This document shows, one piece after another, positions 22,160-32,946 of a stretch of 64,000 nt of DNA. The stretch covers positions 123,119,671 to 123,183,670 of the forward strand of contig NC_068939.1 of assembly GCF_016801865.2 (NCBI RefSeq), read 5' to 3'. How positions within the stretch are numbered: the stretch's first letter is position 1; each line of letters begins with the position of its first letter. The DNA is from Culex pipiens pallens. Taxonomy: Eukaryota; Arthropoda; Insecta; Diptera; Culicidae. A program made the position numbers and the translations under genes. The notes under the pieces are model-generated. The model had not been told where the DNA came from. It made no database searches and saw nothing but the letters and a program-made list of their open reading frames with translations.

Positions 22160-23702
22160 TGTATACTTTCTAAAAATTCAAGCCGATCTTCTTTTCCCCT
22201 TTTCCAATCTGTGTTCAAAAACTTAAAAATATTTTATGTTTAAGGCTCTCATTTAATTTAAGCAGATTTTTTAAACCATGTTTCGTTTAGTGAGAATATT
22301 TTTCAAAGTTTACGTTACCCCTTCCGAAAAATAAAAGCAAAAAAAAATATTAGCGATACATTGTGAAACTACTAACTATAACTGTCATTCTTGAATGACG
22401 AAACAGTCAACTCTAAATCAACTTAAATAACAGTACAAATGGCAATACAAATCATGTATTGAAAAGTAATATTTTCCGATATTGTTTTGGAGTTTGGTAC
22501 TTATCTTGACGGCAAATAACGAAGTGGGTGGGAAAAGTGGGAAAATAAACGATTCACCGAAAAAACTCAATACAAAGGGGAAAAAACTATTTTCAAACTA
22601 TTTTACTCGTTACCAAACTTCATTTTTTCAGAACTCATCGTATTTATCCAATTCCAACAAGTCTTACTTTGTTTGATAAATGTTTAATTCGTGCTCAAAA
22701 AGTCTGCTTGTTGCATAAATTACTTTAATTCGTCTGCACTGTTCTATTTGTTTTAATAATTATTTTGGCTCAGTTAAAAAAAATATTTTCGTAAAGTTGA
22801 GATGAAAGTATCAACAGAAATTGTTTCAGAAGATTCGTTTAGAAACTTTCTTCTTGCCACACATGAGTTGGTTAATGTTCTGTGAAATTTTAATCGTATA
22901 AATATTGCATGAGATCAAAAACATTTAGAGTATTGCATTCTTCAAAAAAATTGAGATTTAACAAATTTCCATTTTGCTTTGTTTTTTTTTTAAACCTTAG
23001 CTACCTAATTTGCCTTATTTTGTTTAGTTTATGCATGTTTTAAACATAACCAGCTTTTTGCATTTTTGAATTTCTGTGAGGTTTTGCATTCCCAAAAAAA
23101 TAGTTTTCTAACTCAATATTGGAGGCTCCACAAGTTCATTCTTTAGGCTGTATCCTTTTCTCAAAGTAAACATTTGAAAATGTATTTAAAATATTTTTTT
23201 GCAATTCCGTCGTGAAACTACTTACTTTTCCTGTCATTCTTGAACGACGAAATGGCCTACTTTTCTGTACCAAAAATAACAGAATCGAATAGAAACACTT
23301 TTCAAAATAAATGCTGAAAAGTTCTACTTTTCAGCACTTGTTTCGAAAAGTAACACTTTTCAACATTTTTTTGATTTAAACGATTTATTGACAAAATACA
23401 TGAAAATTTGACATAAAATTTCACTCAGTGTGTGTTTTTCAGAATTGCAAAAAATGTTGTATGGAACTCGTTGCAAAACTTGATTTTTTCAGCACTCTTC
23501 GTATTCATCCAACTCGGTGAACCTCGTTGGATAAATGTACGACTCGTGCTGAAAAAATCCCCTTTTTGTAACTTGTCGCATTAACTACTTTTTCAATTCA
23601 TTTATAACAGTGTTATCAGGTTTTGCAAAAATAAGCACAATTTTTTTATAATGAATTCTGAATGCAAAATAAATTCTTTCGGCGAAATGTCCAATCGGTA
23701 TA
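22160..23702. repeat. AT-rich region with two diverged direct repeats about 850 bp apart
   Basis: The phrase TGAAACTACT..TGTCATTCTTGAA.GACGAAA occurs near 22362 and 23211. Related downstream blocks (the GTATTTATCCAA/GTATTCATCCAA and AATTCGTGCT/GACTCGTGCT phrases) also recur at 22640-22720 and 23500-23590. Fragments of the same family are seen at 43240-43440. The class is unknown and no coding signal was seen. Confidence 0.5.
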
Positions 23703-23858
23703 AGGAACCATCCATAAACCACGTGGACACTTAACTGGAGGGTAGGGCGATTGTCCACGATCCATACAAAAAAGTTTTTTTGTATGGATAATTGTCCACG
23801 AGGAGGAGGGGGGTTGAGATTCCAAAAAAAACTGTCCACGTGGTTTATGGATGGTCCC
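23703..23858. mobile_element. 156-bp hairpin MITE with CACGTG-containing ends
   Basis: CCATCCATAAACCACGTGG near the left end is mirrored by CCACGTGGTTTATGGATGG at the right. TA lies on each side (23701-23702 and 23859-23860). The centre holds a second inverted pair (ATCCATACAAAAAA). A fragment with the same terminal phrase is at 41576-41620. Each terminus contains the palindrome CACGTG, a canonical E-box, so dispersal of this element spreads potential bHLH-binding sites; that role is inference. Confidence 0.8.
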
Positions 23859-24034
23859 TAACGAGTGCTACAGAGTTGATTTTTTTTTTAATTTAGAAGG
23901 CATAACATTTAAAAATCAAAATTACGCTTTGTCCCAAATATGCCAAAAAAATAATACTACACATATTCTGAGATAAAATTACATCTTGGAACTATCGTGG
24001 CAGAAAACATTATTTCCAGATGTTTGGTTCAGTC

Positions 24035-24170
24035 AAATTAGTCGTTTGTTGGAGTTGGAGTTGTGTCTATTTGGGAGCTGGAATCAGAGTCAGGTTCGGA
24101 GTCGCTCAAGCTAAAGAAGCCAGATGTTGAGTCGGAGTCGTTTCAAAAAGCTATCCGACTCTGCATATTG
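24035..24170 (+). repeat. GAGTC-rich degenerate repeat, second copy
   Basis: GGAGTTG and GGAGTCG hexamers occur here with the end ATCCGACTCTGCA, as at 3515-3712. Confidence 0.5.
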
Positions 24171-24327
24171 TGACTTTTACCCTATTCACATGGGCACTAT
24201 AAAGCCGGGTTTAAAAGGTAAATATGATTTAAATACAAACACTCTTGACGCTTCAAACTCTTAAAACCTGTTTTGAGGATCCTGTGCGATTTGAGTTTCA
24301 ATTGTCGTATGGATACCAAACACACTA

Positions 24328-25153
24328 CCGTTAAACGGGGGACTTTGATAGGTTCGAGATTTTTCCGCAAAATGAAGAGTACAATTAAAATACGTACGAA
24401 ATGGTTTAGAATCATACTGATCGTGGTAGAGAAGTGTTCAAAGTACCTCAAGAAGAACTTTTCATAAAATTTTGAAAAGTTTAAAAAGTACCTATAGTTA
24501 AGAAAATGTTGATGAAAGTCATTATTTTAAACTTCTCAAAGTGTCATGATTTGCCCATTTAACATGATTTTGAATCGTAGGACCTTTTGAAAATTTAATC
24601 TAGAAATTAGATTATAAATATTGAATATATGTGTTTTTGAAAAACAATTTTAAAAAATTTTCATATTTATAGGCAATTTCAGTTGAACAAATTTCATGTA
24701 AAACGTGAAAACTTGTGATTCGTGCTTCGAATTCAGTATAAAATGCAATGTAAATCGATAATTTTATACACAAAACGAGTTTTAAAAAAATCAGGCAAAA
24801 TTACGACTTTTTAACAATTTTAACTAAAATTTAAATGTTTTTTTATTAAATCAGCTACTTTAGTGATGGTACATTTAACGTACAAATAAAGTTTGAACAT
24901 CTTATTTAAATTTGATTTTAACAAGAAAAACTATGACTATCAAAGTCTCCCTAGAATTTAAACTAAGAATTTTTGACGTAACTATTTTTCTAAACAATAT
25001 TTAAAAACATTTTTTCCAAAATAGTGCATGGACTTTGTGTGGCCTACCCCAGTACATGTTTTAAAAATAATAATCTTGAGCAAAACCTTACCTGTTGGAA
25101 AATATTCCAAAAACAAATTGGAATCCTATCAAAGTCACCCCGGTTTACGGTAT
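24328..25153. mobile_element. About 826-bp element with inverted ends ACCGTAAACCGGGG
   Basis: The left end ACCGTTAAACGGGGGACTTT and the complement of the right end (ACCGTAAACCGGGGTGACTTT family, 25126-25153) are inverted. A second copy is at 56720-57930 in the opposite orientation and a fragment at 49300-49640. The phrase CCTACCCCAGTACATG is shared by all three. The target duplication was not resolved. Short frames inside lack domains. Confidence 0.7.
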
Positions 25154-26090
25154 CAACTTTTTTCACAACAGTTAAATTTTTAATGTTCTTTTTCAGGTGA
25201 GGCCTCAAAGTTGAAACAATTTTATTCCAGCACCGAAAACCAGTAGCCGATCGACCAAACCTTCTCATCGCGGATCATCGCACGTACGATCGGGACGTGA
25301 CTCTTGATTAAAAGTTTTATGTGCGCGCCGGCCAAACTCGTAAAATTATCCCCCACTTGGGCGCGCACCTTATGCCCAAGATCATAAGCTATTTGATCCG
25401 ATCATCGTCGGCGAAACGAAACAGGTGGATTTTCGGAGTTGTAACCCTCCCTTAATGACCTTCCCTGAGGGGCCACATCGTGGCCAAATGATAATGACAT
25501 CAACCGTTCTCGGTGGTGTTGGCGGATGTTGTCACTCGTCGGCTCAAGGGGTGGCAGTTTCATTAAGGTCTGTCCAAGGAGCAACAAGAGAGAAAAAAAA
25601 AAGAGGAAGCCACACACACAGGTCTGGAGAAATCCCCGGGTGCAGCAGCCACTTTGCGAAACATTGTAATCATTTTTGAATTAGCCATCGGTTGCGCCTT
25701 GCAAAGGAGAGAACACATAAGTTGGTCAGCAAAAAAAAAAAAAAAACGAGGACCAAACATGAAATTTCCGAGGGCAGAAGCGCGCCAAAGCATAAAAGTT
25801 GATTTCGTGGTTTTTGGGGCTAAATTTTGGTGATCTTGTTCCACTCGGGGTTCCCTTCAAAGTATAATTTTGGACAAGGCAAATGAGGACTAATTCTGTT
25901 TTTTCCTTCCCGCGCTGTATTGTGGTGTGGCAAGGAGTGTATTAAGCTGCTTTGGCCGCCGACCTCGGGGAGATTCGGTCGGGTTTAAGCCCCGTGGGAG
26001 CCAGGGCCGGTTATGCGATGTTACGCGGAAATGCAAACGGGAATGCGCTGGGGATTTGAGTTGCTCTTTTTAAATATTGTATAGTTTTGA
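25154..26090. other. Apparently unique GC-richer non-coding DNA
   Basis: The patches 25260-25560 and 25880-26060 are clearly GC-richer than their surroundings and are not repeated in the window. I found no frame bounded by splice signals. Conserved intronic enhancer or unrecognised exon are both possible. Confidence 0.35.
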
Positions 26091-27332
26091 GCGAAGCTGT
26101 TATTTTAATTGAGACATTGGACATTCACAGATTTGCTAGATAAAGTATTGAGGTACCGTTCTCGCAGCCCAAATTTTCCCTATAGCCCAATTTTTTTTTT
26201 CGAAAATTTGTATTATTTCCGTGTTTAGGAGGTCATTTTAAGGAACTTTTGTTCTTTGAAAAACTTTACTTCTCTTGTTTTATGTTTTTCTTGTTTCATT
26301 TTTAGTAGAGGAACTATACCCTCTTTTAGCCTTTTTCTACTATCGGAATATCAGCACTTTGAATCCTGAATTACAGCTTTCATAAAATGTTTTTGACTGT
26401 TCCTAAGTAATAAATAACTCAAATAAAAGTGAGCAAGCAACTCTCCATTGTTGATACATCCGAAAATGTTGATTTAATAGCGGAAAACGGCAAAAGTGGT
26501 GAGAATTGGTCAAACGGCTTAGAGTGATTAAAATGGGTATATTTTCCCTATTTTGATTTGCATTTATCTTGTTTAGTTTATTTTTTGTACTATTTGACCT
26601 ATTCTACCACCTTCTACATTTCATTTTGTCTTTCTTTTTTCATGTTTTTACAGTTTACAGTTTCTACAATTTAAGTAGAAACATACGCAGAGAAATAGAC
26701 TGGAACACTACAAGAATTACTGCATACTTCTTTTCACATAAAATGTAGGAAATGTTAGTAAAAACACAGCCAAAGTTAACCTTTATAAAAATTACATTTT
26801 TAAAAACATTCACAAAGTCACATAAAACAAGTCAAACTTCCAACACTACAATTTTTTATAATTTTAAGAGTTCTTCTTTCCAATTTTTTTTAAAGATCCA
26901 AAATTGGTTGAAAATGTATTTTTGGTAAATTTTTAGATCGAAGCCCGTCTAGAAGTGGGGTTGGGTTGTGATGGGTTAATACAGCTTACAAACGTTACAA
27001 TAATAAAAATCAGCTTTAAATATTACTACATTCTGAACTGTTTTGTGTCTTACTTATTCGATTCTCTCATATTATTTGAGTCAAAAAGTGACCGATGACT
27101 TAAAATTGCAAGGGTCAATTTTTATCCTTATTAAACCAGAACAAAGGTTTAATGATGCCTTGTAGGTTTAAAAAAAAACCATAAATTTTAATAATTTAGG
27201 TTAGAAACAATGTTTTGCAATTCTTTTTTTTTACAAAATACGTTCAAGACATAATCTTAAAAAAACTAAAATGTTTATTAAAGCACTGATTTGAAGGCTG
27301 AAAACTCAAATAAAGACTTTTTATATTTTAGC
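26091..27332. other. AT-rich DNA with no recognised feature
   Basis: No RNA gene, exon or element boundary could be set. Confidence 0.35.
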
Positions 27333-28637
27333 GGCTCTATCTCAGCAACCCGAGGTCCAATCTTCAATGTCTCTGAGACAATTTTATAGCAAATTTTCTG
27401 AACTTCTCAAAAAAAATATTTTTAGAAACGGTCACTCATGGTCACTTTAAAAAAAAAATGAAAAACTGCAAATATTTAGCTAAAATCAAACTTTCGGTGG
27501 CTATATCTTGAAAACGGAGCCCTTTGTCAAAAAACCTGTAAAGTACTTTTCGATTGCAAATTCAACTTTGCATTTAAAAATAATGTCAAACTTGTTTTTG
27601 CATGAAACTTCGATTTTTTCCAAAAATCACAGTTTTTTCAAAAAATCATAACTCGGCGGTAGATTTTTCGACCATGTTTCTCTATGGCTCAAAAGTTGCG
27701 GATTTTGTCCCCTAAAACATATAAAAAAGTCTCGAAAATCAAAAAATACGTATTTTGGGAAATTGAGTTTTAGTGAAAAAAAAAGTTGATTAAAAAATCT
27801 GCAATTTTTTTTTTCCGTGTACCTTTTTTTTCTCCAAAGTCCTCAACAATACGACGTCGTCGTGCTATCTTGTCGCACCCGCCATTTTGACGTTCCGAGA
27901 AAAACGCGTTTTAATGTTTGACCTTGAATATTCAAAAACGAGAGCACGCAATGTAAACAATTACAAACACGTTTTGTTTGGCTCACCATTCTGTGCATTG
28001 TCCCAAAGTTTGGTTGAAGTTGGTTGCTGGAGTCCCGAGTTATAATTTCAAATGTCTACGGTAGTCTAGCTTGTACGTGCGACAAACGCATCCTGACTTT
28101 CCTGGCCTGAAATCCCTTTGGCCTTTTGTCGCACTTACATCAATTTTCATGGAGTGACAAGATAGCACGACAAGATTGAAACTACTTTCATATGTAAAGT
28201 GACAAAAATGCACGGAGTTTTTTCGGTTTTTGTTGAATATCTCAGGATTGAAATCGAATTTTGGGGATCTGTGAAGGTCAAAAGATGAGGCATTGTGAGC
28301 TGCACAAAATGGCGTTCTTAACTCAATTTGGCCCAAAATGCACGTACGACAAGTTAGCACGATGGCGACGAATACCTAGAACTTTGCCGAAGACACCACA
28401 TTGATCAGAAAATTCACTCAAAAGTTACAGTTTGTTTGAATATTTACATACCATTTTTGTATGGACAGCAGCCAAAATTGTATGGAGACTTGTATGGGTG
28501 AACCAATGACGCAAAATAGCTTATTTTGTCATAAGGAAGGCCCCCACAAAGTTTAAGTCAAATAAAAAAATACAAAAAAAAAAAAATGGTCGAAATCAGT
28601 CGGTTTCGTAGAGAGTTGCTCATGGAAAAAGTTCGCT
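27333..28637 (+). mobile_element. Half copy of the 1.6-kb palindromic family, interrupted by a 519-bp MITE
   Basis: From CTATCTCAGCAACCCGAGG to TTTCGTAGAGAGTTGCTCA it follows the right arm of the palindrome at 51196-51957. The continuous order seen there (CTCAACAATACCTACAACTTT) is broken here by the MITE at 27852-28370. The left arm is absent. Confidence 0.75.
27852..28370 (-). mobile_element. 519-bp MITE, copy 2, target duplication AATA
   Basis: This copy is inverted relative to copy 1 and exactly 519 bp. It is bordered by AATA at 27848-27851 and 28371-28374. The uninterrupted relative near 51706-51718 reads CAACAATACCTAC, which shows the pre-insertion site with one AATA. Confidence 0.92.
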
Positions 28638-28640
28638 TCA

Positions 28641-29146
28641 AGATATTTCGTTATAAAAAACAATTTATTTTTTTCTTTTGATTGATATAATATGAACTGA
28701 ACAACTTAAGAATTCTTTGTTTGAATCAGGGGAGCCCAATCTTATGGCATTGCGGGTCATATAAAAAATGTATGTGATATTGTGATGCGCTGGATATTTT
28801 TATTTGTAGTTTTTAATGAAAAAAAAAGTAAAAAGAAACAAACAAATTAACAAAACTCGTATAGTTTTATTTTTTTAAATCTTGGGTTCATTAAAACCTG
28901 TTAACGATTTAAATATAGTAACAGCTTTATAAGTTAGTAAGTAATTTTTCCATTAATAGAATAACAGCTTTATTATATTGCATAAAAATACAATTTTTAT
29001 TAAATTCAAATGCAGAAAAACTTTTAGCCAAGGCATGTACGTTTTGATTTTTCATGCAAAATTTTAGCTGAAATAAATAACAATACATTAAAAAAAGTTT
29101 TTGACACACCAAACATACTTGAAATACAACTGAATCATCAATATAA
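28641..29146. other. AT-rich DNA with no recognised feature
   Basis: Nothing supportable was seen. Confidence 0.4.
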
Positions 29147-29154
29147 TAGCATTA

Positions 29155-30160
29155 TAAAGGTGGGCAAAAAAAGAGCGAGCCGCTCAAAGAGCCGGATCAC
29201 AAAAAAGAGCAAACGAACCATGGCTCACAAAAAAAAAGAACCGCGGTTCTTTTTGAGACTCTGGACTTTTTGAAGATCCGTTTCAAGATTGAATCATTTT
29301 AAAACTTTTGTCTATTTTAAAATTTATAAATATTTATTCATTGGAAACGTGATTTTAATATTCAACGCTTATAAATTTTGTCAAATTTGTCAGAACTATG
29401 TACCGAAGTACACATTTGTAAGTAAATCTTTCCCAGTTCCTGCGGGGAACACCCTTGAAGAGTATCGGGGCCGGCATTTACAAAGCGGATTCAGTGGCAG
29501 TTTCATTCTCAACTTAATGTTAACATGTTAAGGTTAATGTTAACATTCCATAGGTCGCCTCCCTAAGGTTTCGTGATAAGGTCCAGTTTGTGACGATACA
29601 CTACCTTCCCTTTACTAAGCAACCGATTCCAGAAGGGAAAAGATCACCAGTTGTGTTGGTCCGAGCCGGGATTTGAACCCCGATCTACCGCTTACGAGTA
29701 CAAATTTGAGTAATTCAAAATGCTTCACTGGGAAAATTTTGCATAGAAAATAACAAATAACCATATCCTAACTCCTCTTGTCCGATTTGACTTTGGCATT
29801 TATATACTTTTTTATTAAATAAGAATGTAGAAAAGAGTTCAAAGTACATTTTTCATGATAAAAATTTAATAATTCTAGCAGAAATAAACGCAATTTTGTA
29901 AAATTAATAGCATGTTCTCTAAAATTTTAGATTTAACTTTTCCCATCCAATTTTTCGAACGTTTAGATCTATGATTTTTAAGCGAATCTTCTCGTTTTTA
30001 GCTTTTTTTTAATGATAATGTCTACTAAAGTCTAATAAAAAACATCAAAAATGACAATATTTTTGAAAAAGAGCGAAATAACTGTTCAAAAGAGCGGCTC
30101 ATTTTAAAGAGCGAGCGAAAATGAGCGGCTCCTAAAAAAGAGCGGTTTTGCCTACCTCTA
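29155..30160. mobile_element. hAT-type MITE with GAGCGGCTC subterminal repeats
   Basis: The ends TAAAGGTGGGCAAAA and the complement of TAGAGGTAGGCAAAA are inverted. They are bordered by TAGCATTA (29147-29154) and CAGCATTA (30161-30168), an 8-bp duplication with one mismatch. Many AGAGCG/GCGGCTC motifs cluster near both ends, as expected of hAT transposase-binding repeats. A SINE is nested at 29419-29696. No transposase is present. Confidence 0.85.
29419..29696 (-). mobile_element. tRNA-derived SINE nested in the hAT-type element
   Basis: On the minus strand it starts CTCGTAAGCGGTAGATC and carries a box B-like GGGGTTCAAATCCCGG (about 29664-29680). The first part of the tRNA-like head is missing. 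AGTACACATTTG (29407-29418) and AGTACAAATTTG (29697-29708) form a 12-bp target duplication with one mismatch. The copy is 5'-truncated. Confidence 0.75.
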
Positions 30161-30170
30161 CAGCATTATA

Positions 30171-30660
30171 AAATATAAATGGTAAAAATTAAAACAAAAT
30201 TACAACAATGAATAAAATTATGATTTTGTGCTATATTGCACAAAACACCAATTAAAATTTAGGATATTTCACTCCTTCCTGATTTAAATAAAAATCAGAG
30301 AGCACAACAGTTAATTTATTTAAACAATGAAAAAATAATAATAAATTAACTCAATGCATCGATTGTTTATATGTACATTGCATCAACAGTATGAAATAAT
30401 GTATTTTTAAACTTGAAAAAAGTATGCTGAAAACACGAACCAGGAAAAATGTGAAGAATTGTACTTAGGTTCTAAGATATTTAGCAAATTTTGAACAACA
30501 GCATAAGTGAAAATATTTTCTTTCCTTTCCTTGACCTTAACAGGTTCTTCAAATCAAATTTGAAAGGAAAAAAATTGAAATTCTTCAGGAAATATACAAT
30601 ATTATTCCAGTGAAAAACGACAACAGTTAAACTTTTCTTAAGATTTGAACTCTTTAACAC
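30171..30660. other. AT-rich DNA with no recognised feature
   Basis: Nothing supportable was seen. Confidence 0.4.
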
Positions 30661-30674
30661 TTATTAGATTGCAA

Positions 30675-31075
30675 ATCAAATTATTCGCTCTACAGCATTG
30701 CCTTGGCGTTTTTCGATAACGAGATTCCTACTCGAAACTAAGTGTCCGAAGACTTGATTGTTGAGGCAATTGCAAACCTCTTTTTACACCTTAGTTTCCA
30801 TCCACCCTGGGATTCGAACTGACGCCTTAAGATTGTGAGTCCAGCTGCCTACCAGCGACTCCACCAGGACAGGACCCAGGGAGACGACTCCTACACCTGG
30901 ACTGAGCTAACGACCTAGTCTTTTTTTAGGTTAGTCCGGGGCCAACATTTACTTCCCGTCCGACGGAAGGCGTGATCAGACAAATCTCGTCTCAAAATTT
31001 GTCACCGGGACCTTCTGGGATCGAACCCAGGCTGGGTGAGAGGCAATCACGCTTACCCCTACACCATGGTCCCGG
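30675..31075 (-). mobile_element. tRNA-derived SINE (about 400 bp) with 14-bp target duplication
   Basis: The minus-strand head CCGGGACCATGGTGTAGGGG contains a box A. A box B GGGTTCGATCCC follows near 31020. The tRNA-like part resembles a Glu-type sequence with a CTC-like anticodon position, but the stems are degenerate. The 3' end (30675-30700) is AT-rich. The repeat TTATTAGATTGCAA flanks both sides (30661-30674 and 31076-31089). A closely related copy is at 61213-61578 and a related one at 37404-37810. Confidence 0.9.
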
Positions 31076-31333
31076 TTATTAGATTGCAACAGGACATAAA
31101 TTCCAACTGTACAAAGGTGGTTTTGATTGGTCCTGAATCCTTAATTTCGAGAACGCATTGAATTATTTATCTGTACTTTTTTTAATGTTCTTAACTCATA
31201 AAAGTAAAACCATGGATTGTTTTAAATTTTAAAGCATAATGACACTACAGCTCGTAATGGCCATTATGAACTTTAAAAAACTGAAATGAGATTTAATAAC
31301 AAAATGAAATAAACAAGAAGTGAAGGCTTTATC

Positions 31334-32008
31334 CAGTGTTGCGATTTTGAGCGCTCATCCGCTCATGAGCGAGCATTTTTCGCTCATTCGTGAGGAGGAG
31401 CGCGACGCGAGCTAGCTCATGTTTGCTCGTGCTCGTGTTTGCTCATTTATTTTATGAGTGAAAGTGCTCATTGCTCGCGCTCGCGCTCATTTTTGCTCAT
31501 TGAGCAAAATGAGCGGTATTTTTTTTACCTGTACCGGGTAAACGATAATAACTTTTTTTAATCAAAACTAGTTTTCTAAATTATCAAACTCTGAAAAAAA
31601 ATATAGGCTGACAACATTAAAGTTTCATAAATTTACCATTACCACATTGATCACACAAAAACTGGGGTAGAAAAGTATCCCCCGCAATCTATCGCGATCA
31701 ATTTTTGACAGTTCGACGCCAACGAATAATTTGATGAATTTACCGCGGGTAACCAAAATCAAATTACCAATGCAACTTTGATGAGTTCATGTCCCTTTTT
31801 CGCGATGAAATTATCTTCAAAAGTGGCAATCCAATTGGCCTGTGCCAGATTCATAAACAATACTAAAAATCTACCTGATTTGCTGATGAGCGCTCATTGA
31901 GCGCGAGCTCATGCGTTGAGCATGAGCGAGCACGAGCTAGCTGTTAAGTCCTCATGCTCATGAATGAGCGAGCACGGATTCTGGCTCGCTCGCTCATTAG
32001 CAACCCTG
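31334..32008. mobile_element. 675-bp hAT-type MITE with perfect 8-bp duplication GCTTTATC
   Basis: The ends CAGTGTTGC and the complement of CAGGGTTGC are inverted, with GCTTTATC on both sides (31326-31333 and 32009-32016). About 180 bp at each end are packed with GCTCATGAGCGAGC-type palindromic motifs, whereas the middle (31530-31850) is ordinary AT-rich DNA. Dense subterminal motifs are known hAT transposase-binding sites. No coding capacity was seen. Confidence 0.93.
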
Positions 32009-32016
32009 GCTTTATC

Positions 32017-32808
32017 TTTAAAATAACGTAAATAATAAAATTAAAAAAATGCATTATTCAAAGCGCATTCTAGACTATACTTTTACATCACTGGTTTTTT
32101 AGTTCGTTGAAAAGCAAACATCATATCAGCATGAATCATATCATAAAAAAAAAACTGATTTTGCATATAAACTCCCACAGAAAATTCAATCTCTTTGCGC
32201 TAAGTGGGGACTATTTCGACCTTCCCAAATTTAATGAAATAGTTTAAAATTGAATTGAAATGCTGTTAGAAAGAAGAATTCTTTAATTTCATTCCTGATC
32301 AAATCGCTTCACACCCTATTTTTTTTGACGTAAAGACTCAAATCTATCACGGGGTTTGCAAATTGTTAAAATGTGCCATAGTTGTTCGCATTCTAGAATG
32401 AACTGTTGTATTTTGATGTATCGGTCTTGTTATACTATCATGGCACTAGCCCATTTGTGTTCTGACTGTCGACAACATAGCTCAATAGTTATTCCGAATA
32501 TCAAGGTACCTCTACATTAGATATTTATGAGATAACTCGAAATCATCTAAATCATCAGGCCTCACCATTGAAGGACATAGACAAACAGTCAAATCCGGAT
32601 TGACAGATGCTTTAAAACTATACTCTTCCATAAATTAGAAATAAGCCCCTATTTATATCATCAAATCCAACGATTCATTAGAATATGTTAGAAGGAAAAC
32701 ACGGCTGGATTTATTTTTAACGTTCACTTAAACCTTTTTCAAATACTTTATCTCACATTTCCTTCAATAATATAACCTCCTTGCAACTCGTCCCAAAAAA
32801 AAACTCAC
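32017..32808 (-). other. Start of a presumed long intron
   Basis: AT-rich, non-repetitive DNA downstream (minus strand) of the splice donor at 32808. No acceptor-bounded coding exon was recognised between here and position 1, so the intron may exceed 32 kb. Confidence 0.4.
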
Positions 32809-32946
32809 CTTACTGTGAAAGTCCAGCATACAATCGCCGTAGCCCGTTTCAGTTTTGATGGTCGTCGTCCCTGCTGCTGCCGCCACCGTCAGCGGACTGC
32901 AAATCTGTCCAACACTTAGCGGTGCCTCTCTATACCAGGGATACAT
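32809..32946 (-). CDS. Putative first coding exon of an unidentified long gene
   Basis: The minus-strand ATG at 32946 opens a frame of 46 codons, starting MYPWYREAPLSVGQICSPLT and ending CMLDFHSK. An in-frame TGA 30 bases upstream (32974-32976) makes this ATG the first possible start. Right after the AAG codon comes a consensus splice donor, AAG|GTGAGT (intron from 32808), in phase 0. Without splicing the frame would read on only 14 codons. The peptide has an Ala/Thr-rich middle and an IKTE tetrapeptide, which fits the sumoylation consensus and is common in transcription regulators; this is weak evidence. I do not recognise the family and propose no function. The GC-rich, promoter-like DNA upstream and the enormous apparent first intron are typical of insect developmental regulators. 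It may also be an isoform-specific exon. Confidence 0.6.
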
